Below, in pieces: positions 8,532 to 16,488 of a DNA stretch of 64,000 nucleotides. The notes under the pieces were generated by a model. It had not been told where the DNA came from. It was given only the letters and a program-made list of their open reading frames with translations, and did no database searches. Made by a program: the position numbers and the translations under genes. The DNA comes from Silicimonas sp. GTDB lineage: Bacteria; Pseudomonadota; Alphaproteobacteria; Rhodobacterales; Rhodobacteraceae. The DNA is taken from positions 17,976 through 81,975 of the forward strand of contig JAJEFO010000104.1 of assembly GCA_022820365.1 (NCBI GenBank). The letters run 5' to 3'. Position 1 is the first letter of the stretch; every line of letters starts with the position of its first letter.

Positions 8532-9315
8532 AGTCGAGACGTACCCGACCGTTGGCGAAGCCGCCAACGCGATGGACGATCAAGCCCGATTTCTGGGCGG
8601 CGGGACATTGATCATGAACCGGGTCAACTATGGTGACCGTCGGTTCAATCGCATCGTGCGGACGACGGATGCTTCGCTGTCCGAAATTCGGGCTGAGGGC
8701 GATCGCCTGGAGGTCGGGGCAGGCGTCACGATGGCATCGATCATGGCATCGCGTGATTTGGAATTCCTGTCTTCGGCTGCCCGTGCCGTGGGTGGCCCCG
8801 CCATCCGCAACATGGCAAGCGTGGGCGGGAACCTGATGGCGCCTCATCCTTATGGTGACATGGCGGTTGCGCTGCTGGCGCTTGACGCCGTTGTCCGGAT
8901 GGTCAGGGGCGAGGAACTGAGCCTTGAGGACTTTCTGGCCCGCCGAAACGGCGTCGTTCGATCGCTGCTGATCCGTCGCCCGCAGGGCGATGAATTCCGG
9001 TTCAGAAAAGTCTCCCGGGTCAAGCCCAAAGGTGTTTCGGTGATGTCGATGGCCGCGCATCTCACCCGAAGCGCGGGCCGGTTGTCGGGCGTTCGCATTG
9101 CCTATGGCGCGATGGCGCCAACGCCGGTGCGGGTCCGGGCGGTAGAGAACGCGCTTGAAGGGGTCAGCCTTGATCACGCAGGCATCGCGGCCGCGCTTTC
9201 TGCCGCGACCGAGGGGCTGGATCCACCGGACGATCCAATCGCCTCGGGATGGTATCGCCGCGAGGTCGCGCCGGTCCATCTTCGTCGCCTTTTGCTTGGG
9301 GAGGATGCTCGGTGA
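8524..9315 (+). CDS. Molybdenum hydroxylase FAD-binding (medium) subunit, CoxM/XdhA-like
   Basis: 263-residue FAD subunit of a xanthine oxidase-family hydroxylase. It passes electrons from the Fe-S subunit to the external acceptor. The FAD site is seen as FLGGGTLIMNRV near residue 25 and ASVGGNLMAPHPYGDM near 100; the C-terminal CO dehydrogenase flavoprotein domain follows (RFRKVSRVKPKGVSVMS, GAMAPTPVR). The ATG at 8524 is chosen because it begins the FAD fold and overlaps the upstream gene by only 8 bases. An upstream in-frame extension exists but lies inside the SRPBCC gene. Length is slightly short for the family (usually 270-290). Confidence 0.9.
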   Translation: MLEVETYPTVGEAANAMDDQARFLGGGTLIMNRVNYGDRRFNRIVRTTDASLSEIRAEGDRLEVGAGVTMASIMASRDLEFLSSAARAVGGPAIRNMASVGGNLMAPHPYGDMAVALLALDAVVRMVRGEELSLEDFLARRNGVVRSLLIRRPQGDEFRFRKVSRVKPKGVSVMSMAAHLTRSAGRLSGVRIAYGAMAPTPVRVRAVENALEGVSLDHAGIAAALSAATEGLDPPDDPIASGWYRREVAPVHLRRLLLGEDAR

Positions 9316-9785
9316 AGTCCCCCGTCACTTTCACGCTGAACGGCTCCGAGAGTGCAGTCTTCGTCGATTCCGGGGCCAATCTCCTGGACGTGCTTCGCCG
9401 GGGCTGCGGAGACCTGTCGCCCAAGTACGGTTGCGGACAGGGCAGCTGCGGTGCCTGCACGGTGCTCATAGACGGAGAACCGCATGTGTCCTGCCTGGTG
9501 CTGGCCGAGACCGTCGCCGGGCGGTCCGTCGAGACAACCGGGGGGCTGGCAAGCGGGCCGGACCTGCACCCGCTGCAAAGAGCGTTCATTGACGGCTTCG
9601 CTGCGCAGTGCGGGTACTGCACGCCGGGCATGCTGATGGCGGCCAAGGCGCTCCTTGACCGAAATCCAAGCCCAACCCGCTCGGAGGTCGAGGAAGCCAT
9701 CTCAGGCAATCTTTGCCGCTGCACCGGCTATGAACCGATCATCGATGCAATACTTGAAGCCGCCAAGCAGCGAGGTGCCGCGTGA
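9312..9785 (+). CDS. Molybdenum hydroxylase [2Fe-2S] (small) subunit, CoxS-like
   Basis: 157 residues with two [2Fe-2S] clusters. The plant-ferredoxin-type cluster uses C41, C46, C49 (GCGQGSCGACTV) and C61. The second uses C100, C103 (CGYCTPGM), C135 and C137 (CRCTGY). All eight cysteines are present. The GTG start at 9312 lies in GTGA overlapping the FAD subunit stop, with GGGGAGG at 9298-9304 as ribosome site. The stop overlaps the next ATG. Confidence 0.93.
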   Translation: MKSPVTFTLNGSESAVFVDSGANLLDVLRRGCGDLSPKYGCGQGSCGACTVLIDGEPHVSCLVLAETVAGRSVETTGGLASGPDLHPLQRAFIDGFAAQCGYCTPGMLMAAKALLDRNPSPTRSEVEEAISGNLCRCTGYEPIIDAILEAAKQRGAA

Positions 9786-11710
9786 TGAATGCGGAGTATC
9801 GGAAGGACCTGTTTGCCGACGAACGCTCTGACGATTTCGATGTCGTCGGAAAGCCGGTCCTCAGGCAGGACATCATGGGTCATGTAACCGGGCGCTCGAA
9901 GTTCTACGACGACCATGCTTTCGACGGGCTCCTGCACATGCGTTGCGTGCGCTCGCCCCACCATCACGCACGCATCCGGTCAGTCGATTCCTCGGCTGCC
10001 GAACGGCAGGACGGCGTTGTCCGCGTGCTTGGCGGCCGCGACGTGCCCGTGAACACCAACACGCTCTTGTCGCTGATCAATTTCGGGCGGGACGATGAGC
10101 CTCTTCTGGCGACAGACAAGGTCAGCTATGTTGGCCAGCCGGTCCTTGCAATCGTCGCAACCTCGGTTCGCGCCGCTCAGGAAGCGGTTGATGCCGTCAA
10201 TGTGGATTACGAGGAACTGCCCCATGTGCTGGACGTGGAGAAGGCGCTGAAGCCCGAGGCGCCGATCGTCAACGACGAGTATCCCAACAATACCTTCGAC
10301 TATTTTGACACCTATGATCACCAGAAGCTGCGGTTCGGTGACGTTGAGACCGCATTCTCGAGAGCCGATCACATCGTCGGGGGCGAATACCAGATGTCGC
10401 CAATCGAGCAGGCGCCCATCGAGACCTGCGGCGCCATCGCGGCGCCGGAAACCAACGACCGGATCACCGTTCATACATCGACCCAAGCGCTCTTCTTCTC
10501 GGTCGGCGTTACGGCGAAGCAGCTCGACATCAGCTCTGCGCGCCTGCACTTCATCGGCGGCACCGTCGGTGGAGGATTCGGCGGCAAGGTGGACAGCCAT
10601 CACGAGCCTTTGGCTGCGCTCGCCTGCCTGGCGACGGGCAGGCCTGTGAAATACATGTGGGACCGCGCCGAAGAAATGCAGGTTGGCGGCCCGCGAGGAG
10701 GTGAACGCTGGCGGATCAAGGACGGGGTGATGCGCGACGGTCGCATCATCGCGCGTGCCTTTACCGGGTTCTTTGATGCCGGGGCATACACGCGGCTGTC
10801 GTCCTATGCCGTGCAGAAGTCGACGGGTCACTTGCCCGGTCCCTATTCGATCCCGAACGTCGCATCCAATGTCTACTGCGTCTTTACAAATCGGACCCCG
10901 TCGACGGCCATGCGCGGCTTCGGAATTACCGCCGCAGACTTCGCGATTGAACGTCACATGGACAAGGTCGCGCGCGCGGTCGGCATGGACCCGATCGAGC
11001 TGCGGATCCTGAACGCATACCGCGATGGCGACATGAAGGCACATCGGCGCGAGGCGAAGAACTGCGCCTTGATCGAAAGCTGCCAGGCGGTCGCCCAGAA
11101 AACGGGCTGGAGCCTGTCCGGCGACGCGGCGCGCGCATCAAGCAAGACCGGCGGCGGAGAAGGGGCGCTGGGCGTCATCCCTGCGACTGTCACCGATGAC
11201 GAGGGCAGGATAGGCGAACGAAGACGTTCGGGGCTCGCCCCGGAGCCGTTCTCAGGGAAGGGGACCCGCGGGCTGCTTCCTGAAGGCCATTCCTCCAACA
11301 ACAGTTCGGCTTTCGGCAATGCACCCCAACGGAAGGACATGGAGGCAGAGGTCGAGCGGCTCGGGTTCAAGGGTGCGACGGGCGTTCCGGCGACGCTCCA
11401 GGAACCCGCGGATGAAGCGACATCCAGTGCGCGTCCAACCGTGCCAAGGGAGACAGCGCAAACAACTCATCCCGCAGGTGCCAGAGGCGGTCCGTCCCTC
11501 CCTGCAGCCTACACTCAGCGCCCTGCAAGCACGATCAATCAGCCTATTGCGCAGCCGCCTGCACAGGCGTCAGGCACTCCAGCGGCGCAGCAGCCGGTGA
11601 CGCCGCCGGCTGCCGCTGAGACCGAGAGTGAAACCGCCACGACCCACTTCCAGCGCGGCGTGCGGCGACCAGGCGTTTCGCGGTTCATCTCCGGGTCGAG
11701 GAGGCGCTGA
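9782..11710 (+). CDS. Molybdopterin subunit, N-terminal half, with long disordered tail
   Basis: 642 residues. Residues 1-443 correspond to the hammerhead domain and first Moco-binding domain of the xanthine oxidase/CoxL large subunit (KPVLRQDIMGHVTGRSKFYDD, GGTVGGGFGGK at 259-269, STAMRGFG at 374-381). The active-site loop is not the AYXCSFR or AYRGAGR of CO dehydrogenases, so CO is unlikely to be the substrate. After TGW443 the family's normal second half is missing; instead about 199 residues rich in Pro, Ala, Gly, Ser and Thr run to the stop. The second half is encoded by the next gene, coupled by TGATG. Nicotinate dehydrogenase (NdhL/NdhM) is a known enzyme with a similarly split large subunit. 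Confidence 0.88.
   Translation: MMNAEYRKDLFADERSDDFDVVGKPVLRQDIMGHVTGRSKFYDDHAFDGLLHMRCVRSPHHHARIRSVDSSAAERQDGVVRVLGGRDVPVNTNTLLSLINFGRDDEPLLATDKVSYVGQPVLAIVATSVRAAQEAVDAVNVDYEELPHVLDVEKALKPEAPIVNDEYPNNTFDYFDTYDHQKLRFGDVETAFSRADHIVGGEYQMSPIEQAPIETCGAIAAPETNDRITVHTSTQALFFSVGVTAKQLDISSARLHFIGGTVGGGFGGKVDSHHEPLAALACLATGRPVKYMWDRAEEMQVGGPRGGERWRIKDGVMRDGRIIARAFTGFFDAGAYTRLSSYAVQKSTGHLPGPYSIPNVASNVYCVFTNRTPSTAMRGFGITAADFAIERHMDKVARAVGMDPIELRILNAYRDGDMKAHRREAKNCALIESCQAVAQKTGWSLSGDAARASSKTGGGEGALGVIPATVTDDEGRIGERRRSGLAPEPFSGKGTRGLLPEGHSSNNSSAFGNAPQRKDMEAEVERLGFKGATGVPATLQEPADEATSSARPTVPRETAQTTHPAGARGGPSLPAAYTQRPASTINQPIAQPPAQASGTPAAQQPVTPPAAAETESETATTHFQRGVRRPGVSRFISGSRRR
11111..11707 (+). other. 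Low-complexity Pro/Ala/Ser/Gly-rich tail at the split of the Mo subunit
   Basis: Residues 444-642 of the preceding protein. The tail has no recognisable fold, contains runs such as AQPPAQASGTPAAQQPVTPP, and ends in an Arg-rich segment (residues 625-642). It is not part of the xanthine oxidase family and lies exactly where the large subunit has been divided. It may act as a tether between the two halves, or to another partner (inference). Confidence 0.7.
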
Positions 11711-12738
11711 TGGCCATTCACCATGGACGCGGCTTTGCCTGCATCAACTACCCGATCGGCATGAACCTTGGCGGCGACCCGAGCCAGGCGCTGGTCCATT
11801 CGACGCCTGATGGAAAGTTCAAGGTCACGCTCTCATCGATCGATCTTGGACAAGGCATCAAGTCGGTTGGTCGCCAATTGGCTGCCGAGACGCTCGGCGT
11901 GCCGGTCGAGGATGTTTTTGTCGATACTGCGGACAGCGACACCGGTCCCCATGACATGGGCTCATTCGCATCGCGCGGAACGCATAGAATGGGCAACGCG
12001 ATCATCCGTGCAGCCACGGAGGCCCGCGCCCAGCTGCTGGAAGCCGCGGCGGAAGAGCTTGAAGTCGACGCGCCCGATCTTGTGACCGACGGACGCGGGA
12101 ACATCCATGTAAAGGGTGCGCCCAGCCGGTCAGTAACAGTCGAGGCGACGGCAACGGCCGCTCAATTCAATCAAGGCCGTACACTTGCGGGACGCGGAAT
12201 ATTTCTTGTCCCCTTGTCCGAGGTCGACAGCGACACCGGCGAAATGACCCCGGTGTCGTCCTTCGCCCACGCAGCGCTGATCATAGACTTGACGGTGGAT
12301 GACGAAACCGGCGAGGTCGAGGTCCAGCATATCAACTCTGCTTACGAAGTTGGACGCGCGCTCAATCCCCGACTGGTGGAACAGCAGTTGATCGGGGGCG
12401 CCTGGATGGGCGTAAGCCACGCGCTGTATGAAACGACAGAGCCTTACTATCCGGACCGGTCGCACGGACCCATCGATTTCAATCACTATCTTCAGCCGGG
12501 GCCGGGCGACGCTGTGCCTCACCATATCTCGGTTCTCGAACGTCCGGCGCCGGATGCGCCCTTCGGTGGCAAGGGGCCGGGCGAGATGTGCGCTAATCCG
12601 GTGCTGCCTGCCATCGCCAATGCCGTGTTCAACGCGGTTGGCGTGGAATGCGACAGCCTTCCGATCACTCCGGAAAAGGTGTTGCGCGGCATTCGCGCGA
12701 ACGGCGGCGCACGTCCCCAAGGCAGACCGGGCGCCTGA
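11710..12738 (+). CDS. Molybdopterin subunit, C-terminal half (NdhM-like)
   Basis: 342 residues covering the second Moco-binding domain. The N-terminus GRGFACINYPIG matches the point where the normal CoxL/XdhB chain continues after the first domain. DLGQGIKSVGRQLAAETLGVP near 45-65 and the catalytic-base region FGGKGPGEM (E292) are present. The Glu is the conserved base of molybdenum hydroxylases. The start overlaps the upstream stop (TGATG) and the stop overlaps the MoxR ATG (TGATG). It should assemble with the N-terminal half to form the active site. Confidence 0.9.
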   Translation: MAIHHGRGFACINYPIGMNLGGDPSQALVHSTPDGKFKVTLSSIDLGQGIKSVGRQLAAETLGVPVEDVFVDTADSDTGPHDMGSFASRGTHRMGNAIIRAATEARAQLLEAAAEELEVDAPDLVTDGRGNIHVKGAPSRSVTVEATATAAQFNQGRTLAGRGIFLVPLSEVDSDTGEMTPVSSFAHAALIIDLTVDDETGEVEVQHINSAYEVGRALNPRLVEQQLIGGAWMGVSHALYETTEPYYPDRSHGPIDFNHYLQPGPGDAVPHHISVLERPAPDAPFGGKGPGEMCANPVLPAIANAVFNAVGVECDSLPITPEKVLRGIRANGGARPQGRPGA

Positions 12739-13619
12739 TGCCGGTACGGGCGGACATACGCGGGATCGACAGCCCCGGAGCGCTGCAAGGCGCTTTGACA
12801 GCGGCGCAGTACCTCGCCGATGACGCGCTGTCGACCTCGGCCTATCTCGCGCTGGCGCTCGGCAAGCCGCTTCTTTTGGAAGGCGTTCCGGGCGTCGGCA
12901 AGACCGAGGCTGCCAAGGCGGTAGGCGCTGTGCTGGGTCGGCACGTGATCCGCTTGCAATGCTACGAGGGAATCGACGCCGCTGCGGCGCTCTATGAATG
13001 GAATTATCCGCGCCAAATGCTGGCGATTCGCCAGGCCGAGAACAGCCAGCTCAACGTTTACGCGGATGAATTTCTCCTTGCGCGCCCCTTGCTGGAAGCG
13101 TTGCGAGCACCGGATGAGTCCCTCTTGCTGATCGACGAAATCGACCGCTCTGATCACGAGTTTGAGGCGTTTTTGCTCGAGTTCCTGTCGGACTTCACCA
13201 TCTCGATACCCGAGACCGGCACGGTCCGTGCGACATCTCACCCGATTGTCGTTCTGACTTCGAACCGCACCCGCGACCTTCACGAGGCCCTCAGGCGACG
13301 ATGCGTCTATCATTGGATCGATTTCCCTGATCCTGCACTTGAAGCCCGCATCGTGATGGTTCGAGCTTCGTCGGTTGCCGAGGCGACAGCGGAGGCTGTG
13401 GTCGCATCGGTGGGGCTTATGCGGGAAGAGCCATTGGTAAAACTGCCTGGCGTTGCCGAGACTGTCGAGTGGGCGGAGGCCGCAACGCTATTGAATGCGC
13501 AAGGAGAGCCATGGCCTGCGGCTTTCCGGCGCTCGATTGGCGTCGTGCTGAAAGACCAGGACGATCTAGCGCAATTGTCTCCGCGACTGGACGCGTTCCT
13601 GCCAGGAGAAGCGGCATGA
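12738..13619 (+). CDS. MoxR/CoxD-type AAA ATPase
   Basis: 293 residues. Walker A GVPGVGKT at 49-56, Walker B LLLIDEID, sensor region VVLTSNRTRDLHEALRRRC. MoxR ATPases paired with VWA proteins act as chaperones in cofactor insertion; CoxD is needed for maturation of the CO dehydrogenase active site. The ATG at 12738 is in TGATG with the Mo subunit, and the stop overlaps the VWA gene as ATGA. Maturation of the neighbouring Mo hydroxylase is the likely role. Confidence 0.9.
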   Translation: MPVRADIRGIDSPGALQGALTAAQYLADDALSTSAYLALALGKPLLLEGVPGVGKTEAAKAVGAVLGRHVIRLQCYEGIDAAAALYEWNYPRQMLAIRQAENSQLNVYADEFLLARPLLEALRAPDESLLLIDEIDRSDHEFEAFLLEFLSDFTISIPETGTVRATSHPIVVLTSNRTRDLHEALRRRCVYHWIDFPDPALEARIVMVRASSVAEATAEAVVASVGLMREEPLVKLPGVAETVEWAEAATLLNAQGEPWPAAFRRSIGVVLKDQDDLAQLSPRLDAFLPGEAA

Positions 13620-14743
13620 CGGATTCACGCCCGCTGCCTCGCGCCGCCGAGCCGTTTGTCGAGTTCTCCGCCGTCTTGCGCACCCATGGATTTTCCGTCG
13701 GGCCCGATCAGACCATCGGCTTTCTAGAGGCAATCGAGTTGCTGGGGCCTCGCAATGTCGAGGATGTCCGTCGCGCCGGAATCGCCATGCTGGCGATTCC
13801 CAAGGACCGGCAGGATGAATTTGACGCGCTCTTCCGCGCCTATTTCCTGGGGATGACCGCGCCAGGCGCGGTTGAATCCGAAGACGAAGCGGTTTCGGCC
13901 CACGAGCCGACCGGCGCACGCGAAGAGCGGGACGCGGTTGAACCCGATGCCGAGACCGGCGAAGAGGCCACGGCCGTTGAGCGTCTGTCACGCCGCGAAT
14001 TCACGGAAGAAGACTCAAGTTCGGTCCTGGCACGCTTTCAACGCCTTGCGCCCGCCCGACTGCCGCGTCGACTGTCGTACCGCTTTGCACCGGATCGGGG
14101 CGGCAAGCTTCTGGATATGCGTCGGACCCTGCGCGATGCCGCAAGGCGGGACGGCGAGGTCTTCACCCTTGCACGTCGTCGCCGCAAGAACAGACAGCGC
14201 AGGATCGTCCTGCTGATTGACGTTTCCGGATCGATGAAAGATCGAACAGAGGCTGCAATGACTTTCGCGCACGCGTTGACCGGCGCGGCTGACCGCGCGG
14301 AGGTCTTTACGCTTGGCACGCGATTGACACGACTGACATCTGCGCTGCGCGTACGCAATCGGGAAAGGGCGTTGGAGCGCGCCTCCGCACTTGTTGCCGA
14401 CGTTGATGGCGGCACGCGGATCGGCGAAGCCCTGACCACTTTCCTTGCGGTGCCGCGCTATGCCGGCATTGCACGCGGCGCGGCGATTGTCGTCTTGTCC
14501 GACGGCCTCGAACGCGGGTCGCCAACGCTGATGCTGGAAGCGGTTCGGCGGCTTTCAAGACTGGCTTGGCGTCTGGATTGGCTGACGCCGCTGGCGTCGG
14601 ATCCTGACTACCTGCCTGCCACCGGCGGCCTGAGCGCCATACTCCCGAGCCTCGATGCACTGGCCGATGGATCGACGAGCGAAGCGGTGGTGAGCCATCT
14701 TCTGAGCCTGGCATCCCAAGCCCGTCAGGGAGGTGCTGCATGA
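13616..14743 (+). CDS. VWA-domain protein, CoxE-like
   Basis: 375 residues. An N-terminal helical part is followed by an acidic linker (about 85-130) and a von Willebrand factor A domain with the MIDAS motif DVSGSM at 202-207, preceded by a very basic ARRRRKNRQRR stretch. It is the usual partner of the MoxR/CoxD ATPase. The ATG at 13616 sits in ATGA with the ATPase stop and its own stop overlaps the next ATG. Confidence 0.9.
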   Translation: MTDSRPLPRAAEPFVEFSAVLRTHGFSVGPDQTIGFLEAIELLGPRNVEDVRRAGIAMLAIPKDRQDEFDALFRAYFLGMTAPGAVESEDEAVSAHEPTGAREERDAVEPDAETGEEATAVERLSRREFTEEDSSSVLARFQRLAPARLPRRLSYRFAPDRGGKLLDMRRTLRDAARRDGEVFTLARRRRKNRQRRIVLLIDVSGSMKDRTEAAMTFAHALTGAADRAEVFTLGTRLTRLTSALRVRNRERALERASALVADVDGGTRIGEALTTFLAVPRYAGIARGAAIVVLSDGLERGSPTLMLEAVRRLSRLAWRLDWLTPLASDPDYLPATGGLSAILPSLDALADGSTSEAVVSHLLSLASQARQGGAA

Positions 14744-15618
14744 TAGACGCCCACCACCATGTCTGGCGGCAAACAGACCTGCCATGGCTGCTCGGCCCCG
14801 AGCGACCGAGGATCTTCGGTCCATATGCAGCGATCAAGAGGGATTATCCGGTCGAAGAATATTGCGCCGACATCAAGGGTACCGGGGTCAAGAAATCGGT
14901 CTATGTGCAGGCAAACTGGGCGCCGAACTGGTTCAAGGACGAAATCGCCTGGGTTCAGTCCGTTGCCGACAGGAGCGGCTGGCCCCATGCAATCGTCGGC
15001 TTTCTGGACTTCACGAAAGGCGATGTCGGTCCCGCGCTGAAGTCGCTCAGGGACTATTCGCTGCTGCGAGGTTTCAGGCAGCAATTTCACTGGCACGAGA
15101 ATCCGCTTTATCGATTCGCCCCCGACCGCAGGCAGGTTTCGGACCCCCGCGTCGCCGAGAACATCGGAAAGCTCGCGGAGCACGGCTTCACTTTCGACCT
15201 GCAGGTATTTCCGGGCCAGATGGCGGACGCCGCAAAGCTCGCCGATGCGTGCCCGGACGTGACTTTCATCCTGCAGCATGCCGGCATGCTGGAAGATCAA
15301 TCCCAGGTCGGCTGGAAGGCTTGGCGCGCAGCCATGACCGACCTCGCGAAACGGAATAACGTGGTCACGAAACTATCGGCGTTCGGAACGTTCATTCATC
15401 GGAACGACCCGGACTTCATCGCCGACATCGTGAAGCAGACGGTCTCAATCTTCGGGGCGGATCGCTGCATGTTCGGATCAAACTTTCCGATCGAGAAGCT
15501 CTGGACCAGCTATCGGGATCTCGTTGGCGCTTTCAGGAAAGCGACCGCGAGTCTCACCAAGAAGCAGAAAGCGCAAATCTTCAACGACACCGCAGCGCGG
15601 GTTTACCGCGTCGAATAA
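14740..15618 (+). CDS. Amidohydrolase-2 family metal-dependent hydrolase
   Basis: 292-residue TIM-barrel hydrolase related to lactonases such as L-rhamnono-lactonase and 2-pyrone-4,6-dicarboxylate lactonase. The metal-binding MIDAHHHVW motif (H5, H7) opens the protein. LLRGFRQQ, ILQHAGM and the terminal FGSNFPIEKLW follow, typical of the family. It begins in ATGA with the VWA stop. In context it may hydrolyse a lactone or ring product of the Mo hydroxylase; the substrate cannot be told from sequence. Confidence 0.88.
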   Translation: MIDAHHHVWRQTDLPWLLGPERPRIFGPYAAIKRDYPVEEYCADIKGTGVKKSVYVQANWAPNWFKDEIAWVQSVADRSGWPHAIVGFLDFTKGDVGPALKSLRDYSLLRGFRQQFHWHENPLYRFAPDRRQVSDPRVAENIGKLAEHGFTFDLQVFPGQMADAAKLADACPDVTFILQHAGMLEDQSQVGWKAWRAAMTDLAKRNNVVTKLSAFGTFIHRNDPDFIADIVKQTVSIFGADRCMFGSNFPIEKLWTSYRDLVGAFRKATASLTKKQKAQIFNDTAARVYRVE

Positions 15619-15629
15619 GGGAGTACCCA

Positions 15630-16478
15630 ATGGCCCTCACTATCCACATTCTTGATTTTGGAGACATCGAGCTCGAAGCCAGCTTTCTGGTCCTTGGCCA
15701 CGACTGCGGCCGCGTTCGCCGTGTCCCGACCTACGGGTTCCTCATCCTCGGCGGGCAGTATCCGGTTTTGATCGACACCGGGTATCGAGACAACGCGATC
15801 ATGGAGACCCTGGGCATGCGCGGGCACTGCTACCACGAAAACACCGTGGACCAGCAACTGTCAAAGCACGGGCTCCGTCCGGGCGACATCCGCTACGTCC
15901 TGCATACGCATCTGCACATCGACCACGCTGGAAACGATGACGATTTTCCTCTAAACACGACGGTCGTGCTGAATCGCCGGGAAATGGAGTTCTCGGTCTC
16001 GGGCATCATGTATCCGCAGTATCCAAAGCCGGACATCAAGCACCTTGTCGACAGGATCTACGAACCCGAAGCCATTCGTTTCCTGGACCTCGAGATCTCG
16101 GGAGCGGAAGAGATCATTCCGGGCGTCTGGTGCGAACCCGCGGGCGCGCATACTGAAGGATCGATGAACGTGATTGTCGAAACCGCCGACGGGCTTGCCT
16201 GCATCTGCGGCGACGTCATCTATGACTTCAACGATCAGGTCATCAACCATGTCCGGGTCAACAACTACATGGAACCGCAGGTCACCGGGAATCACGCCGG
16301 ATCCAAGCGTTCGGAAAAGGCGCAGATCAAGAAACTGCTCAACAACTATCGGTACCTGTTGCCTGTGCACGATCGTGGCGCAGTAATCGAACACGGGCAG
16401 GTCGTGGGCCGACTTGGCATGAATTGCCCAGGTTCCGTTGTAGAAAGCCTGCCGGCCCGCAATTGGTTCCCGGCCTGA
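15630..16478 (+). CDS. N-acyl-homoserine-lactonase-like MBL-fold hydrolase
   Basis: 282 residues, metallo-beta-lactamase fold. The HTHLHIDHAG motif gives H94, H96, D98 and H99 as zinc ligands; GAHTEGSMNVIV supplies the third His, and CGDVIYDF the bridging Asp. It resembles AHL lactonase-type enzymes in length and motif order. AAGGGAG precedes the ATG. In a catabolic operon it more probably opens a lactone intermediate than a signal molecule, but quorum quenching cannot be excluded. Confidence 0.85.
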   Translation: MALTIHILDFGDIELEASFLVLGHDCGRVRRVPTYGFLILGGQYPVLIDTGYRDNAIMETLGMRGHCYHENTVDQQLSKHGLRPGDIRYVLHTHLHIDHAGNDDDFPLNTTVVLNRREMEFSVSGIMYPQYPKPDIKHLVDRIYEPEAIRFLDLEISGAEEIIPGVWCEPAGAHTEGSMNVIVETADGLACICGDVIYDFNDQVINHVRVNNYMEPQVTGNHAGSKRSEKAQIKKLLNNYRYLLPVHDRGAVIEHGQVVGRLGMNCPGSVVESLPARNWFPA

Positions 16479-16488
16479 GGAAATTGCC

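Noticed and set aside
11600..11760. Simple frameshift splitting one CoxL gene
   Set aside because: The second gene has its own ATG in a TGATG overlap, starts at a domain boundary, and the upstream tail of about 199 residues has no counterpart in CoxL, so two genes are more likely.
9312..12738. Aerobic CO dehydrogenase (CoxSML)
   Set aside because: Gene order and maturation genes are Cox-like, but the active-site loop reads STAMRGFG, not AYXCSFR (form I) or AYRGAGR (form II).
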